Source of the DNA: Tsukamurella sp040611135
GTDB taxonomy: Bacteria; Actinomycetota; Actinomycetes; Mycobacteriales; Mycobacteriaceae
NCBI RefSeq assembly: GCF_040611135.1
Contig: NZ_JBEXNL010000001.1
Coordinates: 1 to 64,000, forward strand
Direction of reading: 5' to 3'
Length of the DNA stretch: 64,000 nt
Below the pieces are notes generated by a model. That model was not told where the DNA came from. It ran no database searches and was given only the letters and a program-made list of their open reading frames with translations. Made by a program: the position numbers and the translations under genes. Numbering within the stretch: the first letter of the stretch is position 1; each line of letters starts with the position of its first letter. Below, one piece after another: positions 16,886 through 25,100 of the stretch.

Positions 16886-17296
16886 ATGAGCACCGTGCCC
16901 CGCCGAATCGGCCTGGCCTGCGGAGTCACCGCTGTCGGCGCCCTCAGCCTGGTGTCCGTCGCCGCCTGCGGCGCGCAGTCGTCGACCCCCTCGCCGACCG
17001 CCGCTGCTGCGAGCAGCAGCGCGGCACCGTCGAAGCACGCCGGTGTGCGCAACGCCGCGTACCGGCAGTGTCTGGAGCAGAACGGCGTCGTCTTCCCGGC
17101 CAAGGGCGCGAAGCCCTCCGGCACCGTCGCGCCGAGCGAGGGGGCCCAGCCATCGGGGACGCCGTCCGCGAACCCGCGCGGCGGCGCGCGCCGAATGGGA
17201 CCGCCGGCAGGCGTGTCCCAGGACACCTGGGACAAGGCGGTCGCGGCCTGCGCCTCGGTGAAGCCCTCGAAGGCGCACACCGCGCCGACGACCTGA
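16886..17296 (+). CDS. Small secreted lipoprotein, Ala/Pro/Ser-rich
   Basis: 136 residues with a lipoprotein signal: n-region PRRIGL, hydrophobic core, and lipobox SVAAC giving an acylated Cys at about residue 28. The mature part is low-complexity (Ala, Ser, Pro, Thr) with two further Cys, one in RQCLEQNGV and one in AVAACASV, that could form a disulfide. This Cys pattern is common in actinobacterial surface lipoproteins of unknown role. GAAGGAAG precedes the ATG. No function is assigned. Confidence 0.75.
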   Translation: MSTVPRRIGLACGVTAVGALSLVSVAACGAQSSTPSPTAAAASSSAAPSKHAGVRNAAYRQCLEQNGVVFPAKGAKPSGTVAPSEGAQPSGTPSANPRGGARRMGPPAGVSQDTWDKAVAACASVKPSKAHTAPTT

Positions 17297-17303
17297 CAGC
17301 GGC

Positions 17304-18725
17304 TCAGGCGCCCCGCGTCGCGCCCGCGAGGGCCGCGGCGAGGATCCGCGCCGCCTCCGGGAAGCGCTCGGGCTGCGGGCCCGCGTAGGCGAGACGGAGG
17401 TGGTTCCCCGTGGGCTCCGCGGGGAACCATTCGTCGCCGGGCCCGATGACGAGCCCGCCGCGGCGGCATCGGTCGACGACCGCCGCGAGGTCCACGTCGT
17501 CGGGCAGGCGCGCCCACAGCGCGAGGCCACCGCGGGGTTCCGTGGCCACGGCGACGTCGGGCGCGTGCTCGCGGAGGCTGCGCAACAACAGGTCTCGACG
17601 GTCGCCGAGCTGCCGCCCGAGCCTCCGCAGGTGGGTCCGCCAGGCCGGCTGCGTGACGACGTCCAGCGCCACCGCCTGGAGAATGCCACTGACGTACATC
17701 GCGTCGGCCTGGGTGTCGGCGAGGATCCGGTCCCGTGCCGGGCCGCGCGCGATGACCGCTGCCACGCGTACCGCGGGCGCGACGCTCTTGCTCAGAGACC
17801 TGATGTACACCACGTGCCCGGAATCGTCGCGCGTCGCGAGGGGGGCCGGCGCGGCGTCGATGCCGAAGTCCCGGGCGTAGTCGTCCTCGATGAGGAACGC
17901 GCCGGCGGCGCGCACTGCGGCGAGGACGCGACCCGCACGGTCCGGATCCCATACGGCCCCTGTCGGACTCGCGAACGCCGGCTGCGCGTAGAAGGCGCGC
18001 GCCCCGGTCTCCGCCAGCACGCGGCGCACGATCTCCGGATCCGGGCCCGACGGTCCGCTCGGCACCGGAACCACCTCGACCCCCGCCTGTTCCGCGGCGA
18101 GGATCGCGCCCCAGTAGGTGGGCGACTCCATCACCAGCGGCCGGCCGGCGCCCACCAGCGCCCGGAAGGCCGTGAGCAGTGCGCCCTGGCTGCCGGGGGT
18201 GACCACCACGTCGCGGGCGCCGACGGGGCCGGTCCCGGCCGGCGTCTGCGCAGCGAGGTCGGCGGCGAACCAGGATCGCAGTTCGGGGAGCCCGGCGACG
18301 GGCGGGCGCCCCATCAGAGCCTCGCTCCGCGCAGCGCGCGCGAAGGCCGGCCGGACCAGGCGCTCCGGTAGCAGATCCCGCGCGGGGTACCCGGAGTGCA
18401 GGCCGATCGCGTCCCCGTCGAAGGATTGCAGGGCGGTGGGGGTGGCCTGCGTGCGGCGCCCCGAAGCGCCCAGGGCGACGGTCTGCCAGCCGAGGTCGAC
18501 GGGCCGCGCAGCGCGCTCACTGCGCACGAAAGTACCGACACCCGGGCGTGTCTCGATGACGCCGAGTGAGGCGAGCGAGCGCAGCGCCTGCTGCACGGTG
18601 ACGGGGCTGACGCGGTGCTCGGCCACGAGCGCCCGGGTGGAGGGCAGCTTGGCGCCGGGTGGAGCCGCGGCGATCCAGGACCGGAGGGCTGTCGTCAGGC
18701 GCGCTCCACTGCTATCGTCGGACAT
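17304..18725 (-). CDS. MocR-type regulator (GntR HTH fused to aminotransferase-like domain)
   Basis: 473 residues. N-terminal GntR winged helix (LPSTRALVAEHRVSPVTVQQ), then a fold-type I PLP aminotransferase-like domain with YAQPAFASPTGAVWD and the PLP lysine in YIRSLSKSVAPAVR. MocR proteins sense PLP or amino-acid-like ligands. The start ATG (18725) shares its CAT with the divergent EamA gene; a -10-like TATCAT lies just upstream, so the message is probably leaderless. The adjacent exporter is the probable target. Confidence 0.9.
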   Translation of the reverse strand: MSDDSSGARLTTALRSWIAAAPPGAKLPSTRALVAEHRVSPVTVQQALRSLASLGVIETRPGVGTFVRSERAARPVDLGWQTVALGASGRRTQATPTALQSFDGDAIGLHSGYPARDLLPERLVRPAFARAARSEALMGRPPVAGLPELRSWFAADLAAQTPAGTGPVGARDVVVTPGSQGALLTAFRALVGAGRPLVMESPTYWGAILAAEQAGVEVVPVPSGPSGPDPEIVRRVLAETGARAFYAQPAFASPTGAVWDPDRAGRVLAAVRAAGAFLIEDDYARDFGIDAAPAPLATRDDSGHVVYIRSLSKSVAPAVRVAAVIARGPARDRILADTQADAMYVSGILQAVALDVVTQPAWRTHLRRLGRQLGDRRDLLLRSLREHAPDVAVATEPRGGLALWARLPDDVDLAAVVDRCRRGGLVIGPGDEWFPAEPTGNHLRLAYAGPQPERFPEAARILAAALAGATRGA

Positions 18726-18741
18726 GAGTATTGATGATAGC
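18711..18741. promoter_or_regulatory. Inverted repeat over both divergent start codons (candidate MocR operator)
   Basis: GCTATC (18711-18716) and GATAGC (18736-18741) are inverted repeats whose arms extend to 10 bases with two mismatches. The repeat spans the overlapping start codons of the MocR regulator and the EamA exporter, and includes the TATCAT hexamer read leftward. Confidence 0.5.
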
Positions 18742-19650
18742 GCTACTGTACAACGCCGATCAGTGATATCGGAGTCGCCGATCGCGCGATCGGGGCTGCT
18801 GTGGGGATTCGTGGGAGTGATCGCCTTCTCCTTCACCGTGCCCTTCACCCGCGTCGCGGTCGCCGGCGCCGGACTGCCGCCGCTCTTCGTGGGCGCCGGA
18901 CGCGCGGTGGTGGCGGCGGTGCTCGCCGCATCCGCCCTGCTCCTGACCCGCCAGGCGCTGCCGCGCGGCACGCAGTGGCTGCGCGTCGGCGTTGTGGCGT
19001 CGGGCGTGGTGATCGGCTTCCCGGTGCTCACCTCCTTCGCGCTGACCACCGCTTCGGCGTCGCACAGCGCGGTCGTGATCGCCCTCCTCCCCGCCGCGAC
19101 CGCGGTGGCCGCCGTGTGGCGGGTCGGAGAACGCCCACGGCCCGCGTTCTGGGTGTCGGCGGGTGTGGGCGCAGGGTGCGCCGTGGTCTTCGCGGTGCTG
19201 CAGGGCGGTGGCCTCGGCACCCTGCGCGCCTCGGATCTCCTGCTGTTCGGCGCGGTGGTGGCCGCGGCGATCGGTTACGCCGAGGGGGGATCGCTCTCGC
19301 GGGAGCTCGGTGCGTGGCAGACGATCTCGTGGGCGCTCGTGGTGGCTGCGCCGGTGATGCTGGTGCTCACGGCCTTCAGTGCCCGAGACGGGGTGAGTGG
19401 CACGGCATCCGGCTGGTGGGCCTTCGCCTACCTCGGCGCGGTGAGCATGTTCCTGGGCTTCTTCGCCTGGTACCGCGGCCTCGCGATCGGACCGATGGCC
19501 ACCGTCAGCCAGGTACAGCTGGTCCAGCCCGTGTTCGGGATCGCGTGGGCCGGCCTGTTGCTCGGCGAGTCCGTCGGGTGGTCGACGGTGCTCGGCGGCC
19601 TCGCCGTGATCGCCTCCGCAGCCCTCGCCGTGCGTACCCGCAGCCGCTGA
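18724..19650 (+). CDS. EamA/DMT family exporter
   Basis: Ten-helix transporter with two EamA repeats: first helix near residue 22 (GLLWGFVGVIAFSFTVPF), second repeat from FGAVVAAAIGYAEGG. The C-terminal part AIGPMATVSQVQLVQPVFG is typical of the RhtA/YdcZ-like amino-acid exporters. 308 residues from ATG 18724. GTG 18763 is a serious alternative: TACTGT at 18743-18748 could be its -10, and it would remove the clash with the regulator's start. Divergent from the MocR gene, its likely regulator. Confidence 0.85.
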   Translation: MSIDDSATVQRRSVISESPIARSGLLWGFVGVIAFSFTVPFTRVAVAGAGLPPLFVGAGRAVVAAVLAASALLLTRQALPRGTQWLRVGVVASGVVIGFPVLTSFALTTASASHSAVVIALLPAATAVAAVWRVGERPRPAFWVSAGVGAGCAVVFAVLQGGGLGTLRASDLLLFGAVVAAAIGYAEGGSLSRELGAWQTISWALVVAAPVMLVLTAFSARDGVSGTASGWWAFAYLGAVSMFLGFFAWYRGLAIGPMATVSQVQLVQPVFGIAWAGLLLGESVGWSTVLGGLAVIASAALAVRTRSR

Positions 19651-19665
19651 CGGTGCGGGCACGAC

Positions 19666-19704
19666 AGAAATCCCCGCCGGCCCTGGGGGCGAGCGGGGAT
19701 TTCT
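19666..19704. terminator. Bidirectional terminator between eamA and leuA
   Basis: AGAAATCCCCGC (19666-19677) is perfectly complementary to GCGGGGATTTCT (19693-19704). The hairpin sits between convergent genes, ends in A/T on both sides and can serve both. Confidence 0.85.
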
Positions 19705-19719
19705 GGTGCGACCGGAGCC

Positions 19720-21588
19720 CTACGGGGCCCAGGTGCGGGTCGACGCCTCGCCGACCGCCGCCTCGCTCGGCCGGACGCTGCCGTTCGCGCGGTTCACCGC
19801 GGAGACCACCGCGCGCAGCGAGGCGGTCGTGATCGACGGGGCGATGCCCACACCCCAGACGGTGCGGTCCTCGTCGCCCACGCGGACGATCGCCTCGACG
19901 TACGCCGCGGCCTGGGCGTCGTCGCCGGCGGAGAGGGCGTGCTCGTTGTAGTCGAGAACGCGGACGTCGAAGCCGACCCCGGCGATGGCGTCCACGAACG
20001 CCGCGAGCGGGCCGTTGCCCTCGCCCGAGATCTCCTGCTCCTTGCCGTCGACCTTGACCACCGCGTCGATGCGGTCGACGCCGCCGTCGACCTCGGAGGC
20101 CGTCACCTTCTGGCGCATGCGCTCCAGCGGCAGGATCGGGTCGATGTACTCGCCCGCGAAGACGTCCCACATCTCCTTCGGCGTGACCTCGCCGCCCTCA
20201 CCGTCGGTGATCTTCTGGACCGACTGGCTGAACTCGACCTGCAGGCGCCGCGGTAGCTGCAGCCCGTGGTCGGTCTTCATGATGTACGCGACGCCGCCCT
20301 TGCCGGACTGGCTGTTGACGCGGATGACCGCCTCGTAGCTGCGGCCCACGTCCTTGGGGTCGATCGGCAGGTAGGGGACCTGCCACAGGATGTCGTCGAC
20401 GTCCTTGTCCGCCCCGTCGGCGTCGATCTTCATCTGGTCCAGGCCCTTGTTGATGGCGTCCTGGTGGCTGCCCGAGAAGGCGGTGTAGACCAGGTCTCCG
20501 CCGTACGGGTGTCGCTCGGGCACGGGCAGCTGGTTGCAGTACTCGACGGTCCGCCGGATCTCGTCGATGTCGGAGAAGTTGATCTGCGGGTCGATGCCGC
20601 GGCTGAACATGTTCAGGCCGAGCGTGACCAGGCAGACGTTGCCGGTGCGCTCGCCGTTGCCGAAGAGGCATCCCTCGATCCGGTCCGCGCCGGCCAGGTA
20701 GCCCAACTCCGCCGCCGCAACGCCCTCGCCACGGTCGTTGTGCGGGTGGAGGGACAGAATGATGCTGTCGCGGCGGTTCAGGTTGCGGCTCATCCACTCG
20801 ATCGAGTCGGCGTAGACATTGGGCGTCGCCATCTCGACCGTGGCCGGCAGGTTCAGGATGATCGGCTTCGCGGGCGTCGGGTCGATGACCTCGACGACCG
20901 CATCGCACACCTCCTTCGCGAAGGACAGCTCGGTGCCGGTGTACGACTCGGGGGAGTACTCGTACCGCCAGGCCGTATCCGGGTACTTCTTCTCCTCGCG
21001 GCGCACCAGATGCGCGGCGTCGACGGCGATCTTCTTGATGGCGGCCTTGTCGGCGCGGAAGACCACTCGGCGCTGCAGTACGGAGGTCGAGTTGTAGAAG
21101 TGCACGATCACGTTCTTCGCGCCCTGGCAGGCCTCGAAGGTCCGGACGATCAGCTCCTCGCGGCACTGCACCAGCACCTGGATCGTCACGTCGTCGGGGA
21201 TGGCCCCGTCCTCGATGATCTCCCGGACGAAGTCGAAGTCCGTCTGGCTCGCGGAGGGGAAGCCGACCTCGATCTCCTTGTAGCCCATGCGGACCAGCAG
21301 GTCGAACATGCGGCGCTTACGCGCGGGACTCATGGGGTCGATCAGCGCCTGGTTGCCGTCGCGCAGGTCGACGGCGCACCACAGCGGGGCCGTGGTGGCG
21401 ACCTTGTCCGGCCAGGTGCGGTCGGGGAGCGCGATCTGCTCGACCTCGTCCGCGTAGGAGCGGTAGCGGTGAGCGGGCATGGCGCTTCCGCGCTGCGGGT
21501 TCCACGCGGGCTGGCCAGGGTTGCTGGGGCCGGCGGGGGCGGTGATCTTCGATACGCCGGACGTGTAGGAATCGGCTGCAGGGCTCAT
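19720..21588 (-). CDS. leuA: 2-isopropylmalate synthase
   Basis: First committed step of leucine synthesis: acetyl-CoA plus 2-oxoisovalerate. 622 residues, the long form with a C-terminal regulatory LeuA dimer domain (from about residue 470) that senses leucine. Catalytic TIM barrel shows VDLRDGNQALIDPM, the metal-binding SLHPHNDRG and GNGERTGNV. ATG 21588 gives MSPAADSYTSGV; ATG 21478 (MPAHRYRSYADEVE) is nearer the conserved part. A leader peptide with three Leu codons lies upstream. Confidence 0.97.
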   Translation of the reverse strand: MSPAADSYTSGVSKITAPAGPSNPGQPAWNPQRGSAMPAHRYRSYADEVEQIALPDRTWPDKVATTAPLWCAVDLRDGNQALIDPMSPARKRRMFDLLVRMGYKEIEVGFPSASQTDFDFVREIIEDGAIPDDVTIQVLVQCREELIVRTFEACQGAKNVIVHFYNSTSVLQRRVVFRADKAAIKKIAVDAAHLVRREEKKYPDTAWRYEYSPESYTGTELSFAKEVCDAVVEVIDPTPAKPIILNLPATVEMATPNVYADSIEWMSRNLNRRDSIILSLHPHNDRGEGVAAAELGYLAGADRIEGCLFGNGERTGNVCLVTLGLNMFSRGIDPQINFSDIDEIRRTVEYCNQLPVPERHPYGGDLVYTAFSGSHQDAINKGLDQMKIDADGADKDVDDILWQVPYLPIDPKDVGRSYEAVIRVNSQSGKGGVAYIMKTDHGLQLPRRLQVEFSQSVQKITDGEGGEVTPKEMWDVFAGEYIDPILPLERMRQKVTASEVDGGVDRIDAVVKVDGKEQEISGEGNGPLAAFVDAIAGVGFDVRVLDYNEHALSAGDDAQAAAYVEAIVRVGDEDRTVWGVGIAPSITTASLRAVVSAVNRANGSVRPSEAAVGEASTRTWAP

Positions 21589-21641
21589 GGTGTCGAGGCT
21601 ACTTTCTCGTCAGCGCCCCCGCGGCTGGCAGGGACGTCAAT

Positions 21642-21717
21642 CGGTCGTGGAACGACCGGAGGGGCTCGACCGGCGATGCCGCGAAGCCACGGCTCAACCC
21701 GCGACGGGGAGCCGGTC
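21642..21717 (-). promoter_or_regulatory. Candidate attenuator structure in the leuA leader
   Basis: On the minus strand, GACCGGC (21717-21711) can pair with GCCGGTC (21674-21668). Downstream, CGGTCGT (21658-21652) pairs perfectly with ACGACCG (21648-21642) around TCC. The middle arm can also pair with the last arm, so the two states exclude each other, as in classical attenuation. There is no U run, so control could act through termination or access to the leuA start. Confidence 0.45.
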
Positions 21718-21721
21718 TGGA

Positions 21722-21766
21722 TCAGACCCCGCCGCGGCAACCGAGGAGAAGGGCGCGCCACTGCAC
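21722..21766 (-). CDS. leuL: leuA leader peptide (three consecutive Leu codons)
   Basis: A 14-codon frame begins with GTG at 21766 and reads MQWRALLLGCRGGV then TGA. The triple Leu (CTT CTC CTC) is what an attenuation leader for leucine synthesis needs: ribosome stalling when Leu-tRNA is scarce. The -10 hexamer TACATT ends seven bases before the GTG, so the peptide would be read from a leaderless transcript. Leader-peptide control of leuA is known in other actinobacteria; its action here is inferred. Confidence 0.7.
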   Translation of the reverse strand: MQWRALLLGCRGGV

Positions 21767-21772
21767 ACGTCG

Positions 21773-21802
21773 AATGTAGCGCACGACGAGGCAGCGCGGC
21801 AG
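21773..21802 (-). promoter_or_regulatory. leuA promoter
   Basis: -10 TACATT at 21778-21773 (minus strand), with a weak -35 CTGCCG at 21802-21797 and an 18-bp spacer. The predicted transcription start falls on the first base of the leader peptide GTG. Confidence 0.6.
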
Positions 21803-22031
21803 GCCGGTGCGAGTACCCGGAACGAGCTGTGATCTAGGACACGTTTCGGCGTACGCCCGCGGGGGTGCGTCTCGTCGAATTGTTGATCATGGATTCAAAG
21901 CTGCTGTTGATGATCAGGTCTGCCTGTGAATCCGCAGGACGGATGTCGAATGGTGAACCTGGTCGAACCGCCACGCGCCTCACCTGCCGACTTTGCTGCG
22001 ACCTTCACTCGCGGGAATCCGCGTTGAAGAT

Positions 22032-22076
22032 GTTGCAATTTCAAGGATGACCTCCCTACAATTCTGCGATTGCAAC
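22032..22076 (+). promoter_or_regulatory. NRPS promoter flanked by an inverted repeat
   Basis: -35 TTGCAA (22033-22038), 18-bp spacer, -10 TACAAT (22057-22062): a good housekeeping-type promoter for the NRPS operon. It is framed by GTTGCAAT (22032-22039) and ATTGCAAC (22069-22076), a perfect 8-bp inverted repeat with one arm over the -35 and the other at the start point, suggesting a repressor or activator site. The remainder of the 525-base gap between leuA and the NRPS gene (21803-22031) holds no gene I can support. Confidence 0.6.
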
Positions 22077-22113
22077 CGTTGTGCGTTGCGATCGCGATGC
22101 GAAGGAGAGCTTG

Positions 22114-25100
22114 GTGGAGCACGTGGTGCACTCCTTGACCGGAGCCCAGTACGGAATGTGGCTCAGCCAGCAGATGTCCCCGGATGTCGCCTACACCGTT
22201 GCGCAGTACGTGGACATCCGCGGACCGTTCGACGTCGAGACGATGCGGGCCGTGACCCGCGAGGCCGGCGACGAGTTCCAGTCGCCGTACGTCCGCATCG
22301 ACGTGGACGAGTCGGGTGCGCCCGTGCAGCGACTCGACCGCTCCATCGACGGTGCTGCCCAGGTCATCGACCTGGGCCTCGCCGACCTCCCCGAGGATCA
22401 GCGCATCGATGCCGCCGTCGCCTGGATGCGCGCCGAGTACTCCCGCCCGCTCGACCTCGCCGTCGACGACCTCATCATCAACCGGCTCATCCGAGTCGCC
22501 GACGACCACTGGCTCTGGTACGCCCGAGCGCACCACGTCGTCATCGACGGATACGGCGCCTCGACCTTGCAGCGCCGCGTCGCCGAGCTGTACACCGCCC
22601 GGGTCACCGGCGCGGAGACCCCGGCGCTCAAGCCCGCGCCACTGGGTCCCGACGGGTTCGTGACGGCCGAGGACAAGTACTTCGCGTCCGCGCGCGCCGA
22701 CGGTGACGCGGACTACTGGGCGGAGATCGTCGCGACGCTCCCCGAGGCCGCGGGCCTGAGCCGCATGGTCGCGGCACCGTCGCCCCTGAACCTGCGCCAC
22801 AACGGTGTCCCCAGTTCCGAAGCGGGAGCGCGCTTGGAGGCGGCGGCGGAGCGGCTGGGCACCAACCGCACCGGGCTCGTGATCGCGGCCTTCGGCGCGT
22901 ACGTCGCGGCGGTGTCGGGGCGCGAGGAGATCTCGCTGTCGGTCCCCGTCGCCGCGCGCACCACCGCCGCCCTGCGCGGCTCCACCGGCATGACCGCCAA
23001 CGTGCTGCCAGTACCCGTGCGGGCCGGTTCCGGTGCCACCGTCTCCGATGTCATCGACGGCACCGGTCTCGACCTGCGCAACGGGCTGCGACACCAGCTC
23101 TACCCCGCCGCACGGATGGAGGCGCCCACGCTCCGCGAGGGCGTCGTCGGGTCCACCTTCGGCGACACCATCAACATCATGATGTTCTCCTCGGCGATAA
23201 CGCTGGGCGAGGCCGCCGGCACCCTGAACCTGCTCACCTCCGGTCCTGCCGAGGACGTCGCCGTCACCGTCTACGAGTCCGAGCAGGGCGCGTTGCGGAT
23301 CGACATGGAGGCCAACCCGGCGTCCTACTCCGTCGCCGACCTCGAGGCGCACTACGCCCGGTTCATGGAGTACCTCGACCGGTTCGCCGCCGCCACGGGC
23401 GGCACCCCGCTCTCCGAGCTCACCGTCGCGACGGAATCCGAGGCGGTCGAATGGGCCCGGTTCGCCGGGGCCGCCGACGGTGCGCCGCAGGCCGCGGGAC
23501 CGTCCGTTCCGATGCCGGATCTGTTGCGCCGCACCGCCGCTGCGCATCCGGACAGGATCGCGGTCGTCGACGGAGACCGCAGCATCACCTACGCCGAGCT
23601 CGACCGCTACAGCGACCGCCTCGCCCGCTACCTGATGACGGTGGGCGCGGCCCCCGAGGCCAGTGTCGCGCTGCGTATTCCGCGCTCGCTCGAGTCGGTC
23701 ATCGCGGTCTGGGCCGTCACCAAGACCGGTGCGGCGTTCGTCCCGATCGACCCGAAGCTGCCCGCCGACCGCGCGGAGCACATCGCCACGGCCGCAGCCC
23801 CCGTCGCGACCCTGACGCCGTCCGACCTCGCCCGCGTGTGGGGGCCCGGTGCGAACGCGGGGAGCAGCGACGCGGACTGGCCCGCGATCGACCTCGCCAA
23901 CCCCGCCTACCTGATCTTCACCTCCGGCTCCACCGGGCGGCCCAAGGGCGTCAGCGTCACCCACGCCGGCCTGTCGAGCCTCGCCGCGGAGCTCGTGCGC
24001 TCGCACGCTCTCGCCGACGGCTCGCGCGTCATGCACTTCGTGTCGCCGGGCTTCGACGCCTCGGTGCTCGAGTTGCTCATGGCGGTCGACAGCGCGTCGA
24101 CCCTGGTCGTGGTACCGCCGGAGGTCTACGGCGGCGAGGAGCTCGAGGAGGTCCTCGCGCAGGGCGGCGTCAACGGCGGGTTCATCACGCCCGCCGCCGT
24201 GGCCACGATGGATCCGGCCAAGGTGCCCGCGCTCAGCTCGCTCGGCGTCGGCGGCGACACCGTGCCGCAGGCGCTCGTGGAGAAGTGGGCCACCGAGGGC
24301 CGCACGCTCGTCAACGTATACGGCCCCACCGAGACCACCATCGCCGTCACGCTCGGCGGCCTCCACGCCGACGCCCCGGTCCGGCTGGGCGGACCGATCC
24401 CCGGGACGCGGCTGTACGTACTCGACCCGTATCTGCGTCCCGCGCCCGCCGGAGTGGCCGGCGAGCTCTACATCTCCGGCCCGGGCATCGCCCGGGGTTA
24501 CCACGGCAACCCGGCGCTCACCTCGGAACGGTTCGTGGCCAATCCCTTCGAGGCCGACGGTGCGCGGATGTACCGATCGGGCGACCTCGTCCGGTGGGAC
24601 GTCGACGGCGCGCTGGAGTTCCTCGGCCGCATCGACTCGCAGGTCAAGCTCCGTGGCTTCCGCATCGAGCTGGGCGAGATCGACGCCGCCGTCATGCGCG
24701 TCGCCGGCACGGAGCGGGCGATCACCGTGGTCGCCGGTGACGACACGACCACCGCCGAGCTCGTGACCTATGTGACGGGAACCGCTGAGCCCGAGGCGAT
24801 CTCCGCGGGCATCGCCGCCGAGCTGCCCGCGTACATGGTTCCCGCGCGCATCGTTCCGCTCGATGAGTTCCCGCTCACGGTGAACGGCAAGGTCGATCAC
24901 AAGCAGCTGCCGCAGCCGGAGCGCGGCGCGGTCGAGGTGGTCGCCGGGCGCGGCCCGCGGACCGACGCCGAGCTGCTGGTCGCGGCGGCCTTCGCCGAGG
25001 TGATCCCCGGCGTCGGGAAGGGCGACCTCAACGTTACGACCACGCTGTTCGATCTGGGCGGCAACTCGTTGTCCGCCACGCGTATCGCCGCCCGCCTGGG

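Noticed and set aside
20266..21837. Long plus-strand frame opposite leuA
   Set aside because: Its length comes from the codon bias of leuA on the other strand; the sequence is Val/Asp/Arg-rich without motifs.
21834..21890. Short minus-strand frame MINNSTRRTPAGVRRNVS upstream of the leuA promoter
   Set aside because: It lies upstream of the likely leuA transcription start and has no Leu codons; probably chance.
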